Shown one piece after another: positions 1 through 6,217 of a stretch of DNA of 8,769 nt (its first letter is position 1; each line of letters starts with the position of its first letter). The position numbers were made by a program, and so were the translations under genes. The notes beneath the pieces were generated by a model, which was not told the DNA's origin, searched no databases, and saw nothing but the letters and a program-made list of their open reading frames with translations. The DNA is taken from contig CANNLO010000188.1 in NCBI GenBank assembly GCA_947505055.1, positions 1 through 8,769 on the forward strand. The letters are read 5' to 3'. Origin of the DNA: Methylococcaceae bacterium. Its GTDB lineage: Bacteria > Pseudomonadota > Gammaproteobacteria > Methylococcales > Methylomonadaceae.

Positions 1-1
1 T

Positions 2-871
2 AAAAATCTTAGCCCGTTTGATGTCAATATGGCATTGGATGCAGGTTGGGTTTCCGCCTTACCCTATACCAATGTTGAACCCAGTGAAATCCAAGGATTG
101 GTGCAGGATGCCATTTTTTCCCGCAGCCCTAAAAACTTAAAACGCACCGGAATATTTATTGGCGGACGCGATACCAAACAGGCGATGGATATGTTGAAAA
201 TCGCCAAACGTTCGATGTTTACCCCTTTTGAAGTATCCGTGTTCGCTGACCCTAGCGGTGCATTTACGACGGCAGCAGGTATGGTTGCCGCCGTTGAACG
301 TGAATTAATCAGTAAATTCGACACCACGCTGGCAGGAAAAAATATCCTGGTCCTGGGTGGCACAGGCCCTGTCGGCCAGGTAGTTGCCGTCATTGCCGCG
401 CAAGGCGGGGCGCAGGTAAAACTTATCGGTCGTCAACTGGATAAGGCTCAGGCCATTGCCGACATGTGCAACAATGAATTTGGCGAAGGAAAAATCAGCA
501 TTACAGCCGGCGCCGATGCCGATAAAGCAGAATACATCAAAACCGCTGATGTTGTCTTTGCAACTGGCGCTGCCGGTATTGAATTATTAAGCGCCGAACT
601 TATTGCTTCGGCTACGCAACTTAAAGTGGCTGCCGATGTCAATGCCGTGCCGCCTTCAGGCATCGCAGGGGTTGATGCCTTCCATAACGGCACACCTATT
701 GCGGGTTCAATCAGTGGTGCAGTCGGTTTGGGCGCCATGGCAATCGGCAATATTAAATATCAGACTCAAATCCTGTTATTAAAGCAGATGCTGAGTAGCG
801 ATAAACCGGTTTATCTGCATTTTGAACACGCCTTTGAAACTGCAAGAGACTATGTAAAATCAAGCTCTTGA
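2..871 (+). CDS. mtdB: NAD(P)-dependent methylene-tetrahydromethanopterin dehydrogenase (MtdB family), copy 1, 5'-truncated
   Basis: Enzyme of the H4MPT-linked C1 pathway: it oxidises methylene-H4MPT to methenyl-H4MPT in the cytoplasm, reducing NAD(P)+. The open frame runs to the window edge; its first visible residues (KNLSPFDVNMALDAG) align with residue 14 onward of the neighbouring paralogue. The Met at base 29 is therefore internal, and about 13 N-terminal residues lie outside the window. The visible 289 residues contain the conserved blocks QDAIFSRSP, RTGIFIGGRD and VFADPSGAFTTAA, the Rossmann loop GGTGPVG (visible residues 119-125), and DVNAVPPSGI. After the second strand the sequence GRQLDKAQ (visible 143-150) resembles the NADP 2'-phosphate-binding loop of MtdA as I recall it, so NADP preference is inferred. 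It lies 43 bp upstream of copy 2, same strand, probably co-transcribed. FolD is unlikely because these N-terminal blocks are MtdA/MtdB-specific. Whether it is MtdB or the related MtdC cannot be settled by eye. Confidence 0.9.
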   Translation, partial: KNLSPFDVNMALDAGWVSALPYTNVEPSEIQGLVQDAIFSRSPKNLKRTGIFIGGRDTKQAMDMLKIAKRSMFTPFEVSVFADPSGAFTTAAGMVAAVERELISKFDTTLAGKNILVLGGTGPVGQVVAVIAAQGGAQVKLIGRQLDKAQAIADMCNNEFGEGKISITAGADADKAEYIKTADVVFATGAAGIELLSAELIASATQLKVAADVNAVPPSGIAGVDAFHNGTPIAGSISGAVGLGAMAIGNIKYQTQILLLKQMLSSDKPVYLHFEHAFETARDYVKSSS

Positions 872-903
872 GTCAATACACTCAGATTAACCTGCAAAAT
901 AAC

Positions 904-908
904 AAGGA
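904..908 (+). promoter_or_regulatory. Ribosome binding site of mtdB copy 2
   Basis: AAGGA lies 6 nt before the ATG at 915. It fixes the start of the second mtdB copy and supports its translation as a separate gene in a tandem operon. Confidence 0.7.
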
Positions 909-914
909 ACTCTA

Positions 915-1838
915 ATGGCAAAACGCAGCATTCTTCATATGCTTGACCCCATGCCGAACAATAGCCCATTTGACATCAACATGGCACTGGATGCAGGGTT
1001 TGATGTACTTATGCCGTATAACAATGTCAAACTGGATAGTATTTATGGCCTGACTCAGGACGCCATCTTTTCCCGTAGTCCATCAGGCGTTAAGCGCACC
1101 GGGATTTTTATTGGAGGTCGTGATTTGGGTCTAGCCATGGACATGTTGAACGCAAGTAAGCAAGCCATGGTTTCGCCTTTTGTAGTCTCGGTTTTTGCTG
1201 ACCCCAGCGGCGCTTTCACCACGGCGGCAGCGTTAGTCACTTGTGCAGAAAAAGAACTGAAAGAAAAACACGGGCAAGAATTAAAAGGCAGTTCAATTGT
1301 GATTTTTGGCGGAACAGGGCCGGTAGGTATTGCTACGGGCATAATTGCGTCATTGGCGGGTGCCGATGTGACGATAACCGACCACTTGTCAATTGACACT
1401 GCGCTGGATGTAGCCAAGGCCTATAATCGTCGTTTTAATTGTACACTTAAAGGCGCTTTGGCCAGTTCTGAAGCCGAAAAAATCGGTTTGGTAGGCGCGG
1501 TTGATATTATCTTTTGTACGGCTAAAGCAGGTATTCAGGTTTTAAGTGCGGGTGTATTGAAGGAAGCTAAGCAATTGAAAGTTGCTGGCGATGTTAACGC
1601 GGTCCCTCCTTTTGGCATAGAGGGCGTAAAAAACAATGATTTTGGCGCGCCACTGGTGCACGCAAAGAATGCGCAAGGCGCCGTGGGAATTGGTGCTTTA
1701 GCAATTGGTAATATCAAGTTTCAATTACAACATGAATTATTAAAAGCGATGCTGGGACAGAAGCAGCCGTTGTTTATTGACTTCAGATATGCCTTTGACA
1801 AAGCCAGGGAATTGCAGTTCGGCCCTGGAGTGAACTAA
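915..1838 (+). CDS. mtdB: NAD(P)-dependent methylene-tetrahydromethanopterin dehydrogenase (MtdB family), copy 2
   Basis: Full-length 307-residue paralogue of the preceding gene; the two are about half identical by eye. The N-terminus MAKRSILHMLDP is typical of MtdB, which supports the ATG at 915 together with a good Shine-Dalgarno. Conserved blocks are SPFDINMALDAG (17-28), QDAIFSRSP (48-56), RTGIFIGGRD (61-70), VFADPSGAFTTAA (93-105), the nucleotide-binding GGTGPVG (132-138) and DVNAVPPFGI (226-235). The reaction is the same, methylene-H4MPT oxidation, in the cytoplasm. The residues after the second Rossmann strand differ: ITDHLSID (154-161) replaces the GRQLDK of copy 1, with an Asp where an NADP-binding Arg would sit. 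This suggests NAD preference, an inference not tested here. The gene ends just before a strong palindrome and is convergent with the response regulator. Confidence 0.92.
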   Translation: MAKRSILHMLDPMPNNSPFDINMALDAGFDVLMPYNNVKLDSIYGLTQDAIFSRSPSGVKRTGIFIGGRDLGLAMDMLNASKQAMVSPFVVSVFADPSGAFTTAAALVTCAEKELKEKHGQELKGSSIVIFGGTGPVGIATGIIASLAGADVTITDHLSIDTALDVAKAYNRRFNCTLKGALASSEAEKIGLVGAVDIIFCTAKAGIQVLSAGVLKEAKQLKVAGDVNAVPPFGIEGVKNNDFGAPLVHAKNAQGAVGIGALAIGNIKFQLQHELLKAMLGQKQPLFIDFRYAFDKARELQFGPGVN

Positions 1839-1839
1839 C

Positions 1840-1870
1840 AAGGTAGGGTGCGTATTGCGCACCCTACCTT
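1840..1870. terminator. Perfect palindrome between convergent genes, likely bidirectional terminator or dispersed repeat
   Basis: A 13-bp perfect stem (1840-1852 paired with 1858-1870) with a 5-nt loop fills the 39-bp gap between the stop of mtdB copy 2 and the stop of the minus-strand regulator. It is G+C-rich (core GGTAGGGTGCG) with no strong T-run after it on either strand. Its position suggests termination or mRNA 3'-end protection for both genes. The sequence type resembles short palindromes found in many intergenic copies in some proteobacterial genomes, but copy number cannot be seen from one window. Confidence 0.6.
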
Positions 1871-1877
1871 TGCCTTG

Positions 1878-2522
1878 CTAAATCAAAGCGCCATCAATAT
1901 GGCGGAATTTGATCGCAAGGCGAATTAATTCGACATCATTTTTTACATGTAGTTTGCTGTAAAGACGATAGCGATAGGTGTTGACCGTCTTGTCGCTCAA
2001 GACCAGCATTTGTGCCATTTCCTTGATGGTCTTTCCCTGAAGGATTAAGGTAACAACTTCTGACTCCCTCTGGGAAAGTATTGAGAATGGTGATTCATTG
2101 CTTCCCGGCAAGCCTTGGAAAGCTAAGTTATTGGCAACCTCTGAGCATAAATAGCGCTTGCCGTCCATTACGTTTCGAATGGCAAGCACCATTTCGTCTA
2201 CTGGCGATCCCTTGGACACAAAGCTTAAAACGCCAAGCTTAAGTAATTGATGGGGAATCGGGCCGTCATTATGAACAGATACGGCAATGATCTTTACGCC
2301 TGCATCGTGTTGCAGAATTCTACGGCAGGCTTCTACCCCACCGATCCCTGGCATGTTAATATCCATCATCACAATGCTTGGTGACAGGGCAGTAACGGCG
2401 TCGACAGCTTCTTCGCCGGATTTAGCAACGCCGACAACCGTTATGCCGTCAACTTCGTTCAATAACGCTTCAATCCCGGTTCGAACAAGCTCATGATCAT
2501 CGACAAGCAAAACATTAATCAT
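1878..2522 (-). CDS. uvrY: Response regulator, NarL/FixJ family, UvrY/GacA-like
   Basis: 214-residue two-component response regulator, about the usual length for UvrY/GacA. The N-terminal receiver domain (2-118) shows the acidic pair D8/D9, phospho-acceptor D54 in MMDINMPG, switch Ser82 and conserved K104 in FVSKG. A LuxR-type helix-turn-helix follows (about 148-205: LSQRESEVVTLILQGKTI, then LSDKTVNTYRYRLYSKL). In gammaproteobacteria such regulators answer to a BarA/GacS hybrid kinase and switch on small RNAs that sequester CsrA, controlling carbon metabolism and lifestyle; that role is family knowledge. The ATG is supported by an AAGGAT Shine-Dalgarno about 10 nt upstream (around 2532-2537 on the complement). 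It is convergent with mtdB and divergent from the motA-like gene. No uvrC or csrA lies next to it here, so the exact orthologue is probable rather than proven. Confidence 0.88.
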   Translation of the reverse strand: MINVLLVDDHELVRTGIEALLNEVDGITVVGVAKSGEEAVDAVTALSPSIVMMDINMPGIGGVEACRRILQHDAGVKIIAVSVHNDGPIPHQLLKLGVLSFVSKGSPVDEMVLAIRNVMDGKRYLCSEVANNLAFQGLPGSNESPFSILSQRESEVVTLILQGKTIKEMAQMLVLSDKTVNTYRYRLYSKLHVKNDVELIRLAIKFRHIDGALI

Positions 2523-2622
2523 TGGTTTATTATCCTTTTAGCAAGTTATAAGGCAGATCGCTACATTAATATACATTGTAAGCCAGTATTTACACATACG
2601 TAGCTTTACTTAACGGATGTCA

Positions 2623-2628
2623 TATAAT
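2623..2628 (+). promoter_or_regulatory. Candidate -10 box for the motA-like gene
   Basis: A consensus TATAAT sits in the divergent region between the regulator and the motA-like gene, about 40 bp before the ATG at 2669. It would give a leader of about 34 nt. No convincing -35 box is seen at 16-18 bp spacing, so it may depend on an activator or be coincidental in A+T-rich DNA. Confidence 0.35.
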
Positions 2629-2668
2629 TTCACGCCATAGACTCTTGTCATGCTCTGATAGCATAAAA

Positions 2669-3481
2669 ATGAAATACAACAAATCAGCTTTAAAAAATCT
2701 CACCAAAAAAGTCAACTACTCGACAGCCTTGGGTATTTTACTCAGCATCATGCTATTTATTTTTATTATTCTAGTTGCTGCAAATGATCCACTGTCTTTT
2801 ATTAATCTTACCGGGCTGGTTATCGTGGTAGGCGGTACGATAGCCGCTATCTTTTTAAGTTATCCGTTAAGAGATATTAAGCATGGCTTAAAATCTCTTA
2901 AGCTTATTTTCTATTACGAGAGCCTAAACCCTCAAAAAGAAGCCAGCGAAATTATCGGAGTTGCGCAAATGTGGTTTAACAGGGATAAACTTGCAATAGA
3001 AAATATTATCGACAGTATCAACAATCCCTATTTAAAAACCGGATTCCAATTGGTCGTCGACAATACGCCGATTGAAGATATCCTATCGTTGCTTAAGTGG
3101 CGCATTGCCCGTTTGAGAGCAAAAGAAAAAGCCGAGGCCAATATATTTTACAGTCTTGCCGCTTATTCTCCGGCATTTGGCATGCTCGGCACCCTGATAG
3201 CCATGATAAACATGCTGCAAATCATTGAGCTTAAAGATGTAGCTGGTATCAGTTACAGCATGGGCACTGCATTGATTACAACCTTTTATGGGTTGATCAT
3301 GGCAAATCTGATCTTTAACCCTATTGCGATCAAGCTGGAAAGGCGCACTGAACAGCGTATCATGATCATGAGTATGGTCATGGAGGGTATTGTGCTGATT
3401 GCCGAACGTCGCAGTCCGGCGTTTATACGAGAGACACTTAAGTCATTCATTATGCATTATGATAATGAATTAAAAGACTAA
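2669..3481 (+). CDS. MotA/TolQ/ExbB-family proton channel protein (MotA-like stator subunit)
   Basis: Inner-membrane protein of 270 residues, close to the usual length of MotA/PomA. MotA-type subunits form an ion-conducting stator around a MotB dimer and turn the ion gradient into movement. Visible features: TM1 (about 20-38), TM2 containing the MotA-like GLVIVVGGTIAAIFLSYPL (about 49-67), a large charged cytoplasmic loop (68-155), and TM3-TM4 with SPAFGMLGTL (167-176) and a Pro at NPIA (217-220). These match the two functional prolines of MotA. The ATG at 2669 is preferred because the MotA alignment begins shortly after it; an in-frame TTG at 2645 would add 8 residues. Neither has a clear Shine-Dalgarno. 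The MotB-like partner begins 63 bp downstream. No flagellar genes are present, so whether it drives a flagellum or another machine is open. The family is secure; the motA name is not. Confidence 0.85.
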   Translation: MKYNKSALKNLTKKVNYSTALGILLSIMLFIFIILVAANDPLSFINLTGLVIVVGGTIAAIFLSYPLRDIKHGLKSLKLIFYYESLNPQKEASEIIGVAQMWFNRDKLAIENIIDSINNPYLKTGFQLVVDNTPIEDILSLLKWRIARLRAKEKAEANIFYSLAAYSPAFGMLGTLIAMINMLQIIELKDVAGISYSMGTALITTFYGLIMANLIFNPIAIKLERRTEQRIMIMSMVMEGIVLIAERRSPAFIRETLKSFIMHYDNELKD

Positions 3482-3488
3482 AAAAGCA

Positions 3489-3534
3489 CTCAGCGTATTC
3501 ATCAATCTCGTCACGCAGTCCTCAATACACTGAG
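3489..3534 (+). repeat. Imperfect inverted repeat in the motA-motB gap
   Basis: Two 11-nt arms (3489-3499 and 3524-3534) can pair with one mismatch across a 24-nt loop. The structure lies between the two stator genes and ends 10 nt before the MotB-like start. It could be an mRNA processing or stability element that sets the ratio of the two subunits. The long loop makes this weak. Confidence 0.3.
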
Positions 3535-3544
3535 ACCATACAGT

Positions 3545-4441
3545 ATGAGTAAAGATCCATTTTCAAAATTGCAGTCCTCTTTGCCTTTGGAGGATTTGCT
3601 TGCCCAACCCAATGTTCGTAACTCGCAAAACTGGCTATTAACCTATCTCGATGTATTTGTGCTGATCGTTATGCTGGTCATTACCTTGATCACGCTCAGT
3701 GACATAAGCACCGAGCAACAAGCTACCGCCACTAAGCTGCCAGCCATTAAGCCTGAAATTTTTCCGGCTTGCCCTTCTGTTAATGTTGCTCCTGCTCCTG
3801 CTCCTGCCGTCGTGGCGTGCCTGCCTCCAGTTGTTGCAGAGCAAAAAAATGAGATCAAACCTGATAGTTCTCTTATCGAGACACGATCTAAACAAAGCAA
3901 CGACATAGTCACTACTCCAAGCAAAATGCCGGAAATTCAGGTTGCAGGCACTGTAATGCCAGTGACCGCTCCGGACGTTGATAAGCGGGCGGATGAAACT
4001 AAATTGCAGCAACGCTTAGTTAAAACAATTAATGAGTTTGGTCTTAATAAAGCGGTCAATATAAAAGTTACCCAAGGCTATGCGCAGCTTGAGATTCAGG
4101 ACAATGTGCTATTTAAATCATCAGAGGCAAATCTAACAATTTCTGGAGAAGCCCTGCTAAAGCGTCTTGTGCCTTTACTAAAACAAGCGGTGGGCCTGAT
4201 TTTGATTGAAGGTCATACTGACAATATACCTATTAAAACAGCTCAATTTCCTTCCAATTGGGAATTGGGGTCTTCCAGAGCTACCAGCGTTTTACATTTT
4301 CTGGTTTCGCAACAACTGGACAGCAGTCATTTGCGAGCCATGACTTACGCAGACACCATGCCCATTGCCGATAATGCGACAGCGGAAGGAAGAGAAAAAA
4401 ACCGGCGCGTTAATCTTTTAATAAAATTCTCGGAACAATAA
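3545..4441 (+). CDS. MotB-like protein: one membrane helix plus OmpA-type peptidoglycan-binding domain
   Basis: 298-residue partner of the preceding MotA-like protein. A short cytoplasmic N-terminus leads to a single membrane helix (about 31-52). The pattern W30-x3-Y34-x-D36 has the same spacing as in MotB, placing D36 at the ion-carrying Asp (E. coli D32). A Pro/Ala-rich periplasmic linker (about 58-150) contains a triple Ala-Pro repeat and two Cys (C76, C92) that might form a disulfide. The C-terminal OmpA domain (about 170-298) has VLFKSSEANL, EGHTDNIPI (222-230, with D226), SSRATSVL (243-250) and NRRV (286-289), the peptidoglycan-binding signature. It would anchor the stator to the cell wall. 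Transcribed with the motA-like gene. The linker is longer than I expect for a classic flagellar MotB, which together with the lack of flagellar genes makes a non-flagellar role possible. Confidence 0.85.
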   Translation: MSKDPFSKLQSSLPLEDLLAQPNVRNSQNWLLTYLDVFVLIVMLVITLITLSDISTEQQATATKLPAIKPEIFPACPSVNVAPAPAPAVVACLPPVVAEQKNEIKPDSSLIETRSKQSNDIVTTPSKMPEIQVAGTVMPVTAPDVDKRADETKLQQRLVKTINEFGLNKAVNIKVTQGYAQLEIQDNVLFKSSEANLTISGEALLKRLVPLLKQAVGLILIEGHTDNIPIKTAQFPSNWELGSSRATSVLHFLVSQQLDSSHLRAMTYADTMPIADNATAEGREKNRRVNLLIKFSEQ

Positions 4442-4548
4442 AACCAGTTAATTATCTCAAAAAGAGCGTGCCCATGCCCGCTCATTTAACAAGTATCCGC
4501 GAGTGCTGTATCATAAAGCATGAATAACCTAAACCAGCGCCTGACTTT

Positions 4549-4577
4549 TTGTCTCTCAATCAAAACGGCGTTATCTT
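4549..4577 (+). promoter_or_regulatory. Candidate sigma-70 promoter of the flavin reductase gene
   Basis: TTGTCT (4549-4554) and TATCTT (4572-4577) are separated by 17 bp, each matching consensus at 4 of 6 positions. Transcription would start near 4584, leaving a short leader that contains the GGGGGA ribosome site before the ATG at 4602. Visual match only. Confidence 0.25.
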
Positions 4578-4601
4578 TAAAATAAATAACTGGGGGAATT
4601 A

Positions 4602-5102
4602 ATGGCTGTTGGTGTTGATGATTTTAAAAAGGCTATGCAGCAGTGGGCCAGTGGTGTCACTGTTGTAACGACGTACTCTGAAAAGTTTGGCCTTCAGGGT
4701 ATGACGGTGACTGCATTTTCCAGTGTTTCAGTTAGTCCGCCTCAGGTATTGGTTTGTATCAATGAATCTGCCGACACCGGCGATGGAATCAAGGAAAGCC
4801 AGCACTTCGCTGTCAATGTTTTAAGCTCGGAACAACAAGATGTATCTAATCAATTTGCTGGTGGCACAAGTCAAAAGCAACGATTTGAAAACACAGCCTG
4901 GACACCAGGTGTTGCCGGTGTCCCGATTCTTGATGACGGTATCATGTCTCTGGAATGTAAAGTCATAGAAAAAATACACGCCGGTACGCACTGGATTATA
5001 ATCGGCGAAGTGCAAGAAGCCGTGTGCCGCTTTGGAGTGCCTCTATTATATTATCAAGGTGCTTACCAGCAACTCATGCTTAAGCATAACCCGGGTGAGT
5101 GA
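4602..5102 (+). CDS. Flavin reductase-like domain protein (FMN-binding split-barrel, HpaC/DIM6-NTAB type)
   Basis: 166 residues, typical for small flavin:NAD(P)H oxidoreductases that supply reduced FMN or FAD to monooxygenases, acting in the cytoplasm. Family features in order: N-terminal helix FKKAMQQWASGVTVVTT (8-24), the flavin-binding GMTVTAFSSVSVSPPQVLVCI region (33-53), HFAVNVLSSEQ (68-78), the conserved AGTHWIIIGEV (127-137), and PLLYYQGAY (147-155). A strong GGGGGA Shine-Dalgarno 5-9 nt upstream supports the ATG. It stands alone, 160 bp after the motB-like gene and 248 bp before csp, with no monooxygenase component beside it, so the electron acceptor is unknown. A flavin- or haem-binding stress protein of the same fold cannot be excluded. 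Confidence 0.85.
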   Translation: MAVGVDDFKKAMQQWASGVTVVTTYSEKFGLQGMTVTAFSSVSVSPPQVLVCINESADTGDGIKESQHFAVNVLSSEQQDVSNQFAGGTSQKQRFENTAWTPGVAGVPILDDGIMSLECKVIEKIHAGTHWIIIGEVQEAVCRFGVPLLYYQGAYQQLMLKHNPGE

Positions 5103-5228
5103 TTAATATTTGTCACACAACATCACCCTGGCAGTATAAGTTTTGTAATAACCCTATCTAGCTTATAGCTTTTTTGAAATTCGGATAAGGGCTATAACGG
5201 AATTATCTTTGGCCCTAGTTAAAATATT

Positions 5229-5258
5229 TTGCCCTGCTCACATTTTTAATGCTATTAT
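5229..5258 (+). promoter_or_regulatory. Candidate promoter of the cold-shock gene
   Basis: TTGCCC (5229-5234) and TATTAT (5253-5258) are spaced 18 bp apart. Transcription would start near 5265, giving a leader of about 86 nt that holds the hairpins described separately. Long structured leaders are usual for cspA-type genes. Confidence 0.4.
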
Positions 5259-5279
5259 CTGCCACGGTTAAGTTTTGAG

Positions 5280-5334
5280 CCGGCTTTAGTTTAAAGCTGG
5301 GATTTGTAAAGCCAACAAAATTGGCGTTTTTTTT
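5280..5334 (+). promoter_or_regulatory. Structured 5' leader of csp with terminator-like hairpin and competing stems
   Basis: Three pairings can be read directly. Stem P1 pairs 5280-5288 with 5292-5300 (9 bp, one G-U). A terminator-like hairpin pairs 5311-5315 with 5321-5325, followed by one G and eight Ts (5327-5334). A third stem pairs 5282-5288 perfectly with 5307-5313 (7 bp); it uses one side of P1 and the foot of the terminator hairpin, so it excludes both. This is the geometry of an attenuator or RNA thermosensor. It sits 16 nt before the csp ATG, so any termination would stop csp itself. That it acts as a switch is inferred. Confidence 0.5.
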
Positions 5335-5350
5335 AAGTTAAGAGTGTGAT

Positions 5351-5560
5351 ATGTCAGAGCAAGTTGAAGGTACCGTTAAGTGGTTCAATGATGAAAAAGG
5401 TTTTGGATTTATTGAGCAAGAAGGTGGAAAAGATGTATTTGTTCACCATAGCGCAATTAACGGCGCAGGCCGCAAGACTTTGAGAGAAGGCCAAAAAGTT
5501 ACGATGGAAGTAACTCAAGGTCAAAAAGGTCCGCAAGCCGAGAATGTAACCCCAGCGTAA
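5351..5560 (+). CDS. Cold-shock protein, CspA family
   Basis: 69-residue single-domain cold-shock protein of the usual length. It binds single-stranded RNA and DNA and acts as an RNA chaperone in the cytoplasm. The nucleic-acid-binding motifs are intact: W11, RNP1 as KGFGFI (16-21) and RNP2 as VFVHHSA (29-35). The typical start [15 protein letters not shown] and the end KGPQAENV complete the five-stranded OB fold. The ATG at 5351 follows a modest AAGAG Shine-Dalgarno 6 nt upstream. It is monocistronic, between its structured leader and a strong palindrome. Which csp paralogue it is, and whether it is induced by cold, cannot be told from the protein alone. Confidence 0.95.
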   Translation: MSEQVEGTVKWFNDEKGFGFIEQEGGKDVFVHHSAINGAGRKTLREGQKVTMEVTQGQKGPQAENVTPA

Positions 5561-5572
5561 CAAACTCATTAA

Positions 5573-5606
5573 CTTCCCCCAAAAGCCTGTCGGATTTTGG
5601 GGGAAG
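5573..5606. terminator. Strong palindromic terminator after csp
   Basis: A perfect 12-bp stem (5573-5584 with 5595-5606) encloses a 10-nt loop and begins 12 nt after the csp stop. Arms are CTTCCCCCAAAA and its complement, so on both strands the structure has a G/C core flanked by A/T. There is no long T-run after it; factor-dependent ending or 3'-end protection is possible. Confidence 0.65.
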
Positions 5607-5633
5607 CTTATGTTTAGTTACTAGATATATTGG

Positions 5634-5662
5634 TAAATCAAATGAAATATTGATTTGATTTA
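5634..5662. repeat. A+T-rich inverted repeat
   Basis: Ten-bp arms (5634-5643 and 5653-5662, core AAATCAAAT / ATTTGATTT) flank a 9-nt spacer. The symmetry fits a regulator binding site or a weak hairpin, but nothing nearby identifies the partner. Confidence 0.35.
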
Positions 5663-5922
5663 TGTAAATATAAATTTAAAGTAATTTTTTCCTGCCGCAA
5701 GCATGTACTGTATCTGTCTATGAAATATACTTTTCAAGGCATATTAAGTTTGTTACCCGCATAGCCACAATCCTTTCAGTGCCATCCCCGATTTAGAAAA
5801 TTTCGCTACTCAATTTTATGATTTTGTAGATTAATTTTTACCAGTAATAATCTAAAGCTCAATTTCATTTATCCCTGTGCTGTTCAAATCTACCAGGCAC
5901 ACTGCTCGGTCATTTTCGGCGA

Positions 5923-5953
5923 TTACCATTTTTATTTCACATCAGCCTATAAT
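5923..5953 (+). promoter_or_regulatory. Candidate promoter upstream of the small ORF and OmpA-kinase operon
   Basis: A perfect TATAAT (5948-5953) with a weak TTACCA (5923-5928) 19 bp upstream. It would start a transcript near 5960 covering the 47-codon ORF and possibly the OmpA-kinase genes, with about 270 nt before the OmpA start. The -35 is poor and the spacing long. Confidence 0.3.
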
Positions 5954-6013
5954 GCTTAATTACTGGGCATCAGTTGGATAACTTTGTATTTCATTTGAGG
6001 GTAAGTGGGAATT

Positions 6014-6157
6014 ATGTATAATTCTTCTTTAAATGCGAGTTTGTCGTCATATGCCTGTATAGCTTTTATTTTACTATCCGCAGCGATATTGAAACCAATT
6101 AATTTTCGTGAATTATTGGTAATTATTCAGTCCCCCTCTTTGAAAAGGGGGAAGTGA
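6014..6157 (+). CDS. Possible small hydrophobic protein of 47 codons
   Basis: An ATG at 6014 follows GAGGG 11 nt upstream and opens a 47-codon frame ending at TGA 6155-6157. The product starts MYNSSLNASLSSYACIAF, followed by ILLSAAILKP: a polar start and one hydrophobic helix (about 13-26), like a signal peptide or single-pass membrane peptide, then a basic end SPSLKRGK. The last codons lie in a palindrome (6131-6152), so the end of the reading frame may come from an inserted repeat cutting an older gene. It lies 72 bp before the OmpA-family gene on the same strand. No family recognised. It may equally be chance. Confidence 0.25.
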   Translation: MYNSSLNASLSSYACIAFILLSAAILKPINFRELLVIIQSPSLKRGK

Positions 6158-6175
6158 ATGATTACAATTATTGAT
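6110..6175. repeat. Palindromic repeat with imperfect longer arms
   Basis: The core is a 7-bp stem (6131-6137 with 6146-6152, TCCCCCT / AGGGGGA) around CTTTGAAA. Symmetry continues imperfectly outward, with about 20 nt on each side still complementary at most positions (for example GTAATTATTCA near 6119-6129 against TGAATGATTAC at 6155-6165). The G/C-rich core in A+T-rich DNA looks like a small dispersed palindrome or MITE-like remnant. It lies between the possible small ORF and the OmpA-family gene. Confidence 0.45.
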
Positions 6176-6200
6176 AGTTGGCTGGTAATTTTCGTTTAAT
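6171..6200 (+). promoter_or_regulatory. Candidate promoter of the OmpA-kinase operon
   Basis: TTGATA (6171-6176) and TTTAAT (6195-6200) are 18 bp apart, 5 of 6 and 4 of 6 matches to sigma-70 consensus. Start near 6207 would give a leader of about 23 nt before the ATG at 6230, including its Shine-Dalgarno. It competes with the candidate at 5923-5953. Confidence 0.35.
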
Positions 6201-6217
6201 ATCAATTAACATTAATC

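Larger units (their letters stand above)
5607..6013. other. A+T-rich intergenic region with no clear gene
   Basis: About 400 bp with no recognisable protein or structured RNA. It holds the AT-rich inverted repeat at 5634-5662 and a consensus TATAAT at 5948-5953. The rest shows no coding pattern on either strand that I can support. It may be regulatory DNA for the operon downstream or decayed sequence; a small RNA cannot be excluded by eye. Confidence 0.5.

Noticed and set aside
29..31. ATG at 29 as the true start of mtdB copy 1
   Set aside because: In-frame codons before it encode KNLSPFDVN, which aligns with the paralogue; the gene starts outside the window.
2645..2668. TTG start adding 8 residues to the motA-like protein
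   Set aside because: No Shine-Dalgarno precedes it and the added residues (SCSDSIK) do not match MotA N-termini; the ATG at 2669 fits better.
3638..4012. Minus-strand open frames of 93 and 124 codons opposite the motB-like gene
   Set aside because: They lie fully opposite a strong family match, with compositions that mirror the Ala/Pro-rich linker and no recognisable domain.
2669..4441. Zorya-type defence system based on the MotAB-like pair
   Set aside because: No helicase, nuclease or ZorC/ZorE-like gene is adjacent; the next genes are a flavin reductase and a cold-shock protein.
4464..4483. Hairpin after the motB-like gene as a terminator
   Set aside because: The stem is only 5 bp with a 10-nt loop and no T-run after it; too weak to annotate.
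5152..5216. Competing short stems after the flavin reductase gene
   Set aside because: Several 4-7 bp pairings overlap (for example 5163-5169 with 5191-5197) and only a 4-bp stem precedes the T-run near 5170; no single structure stands out.
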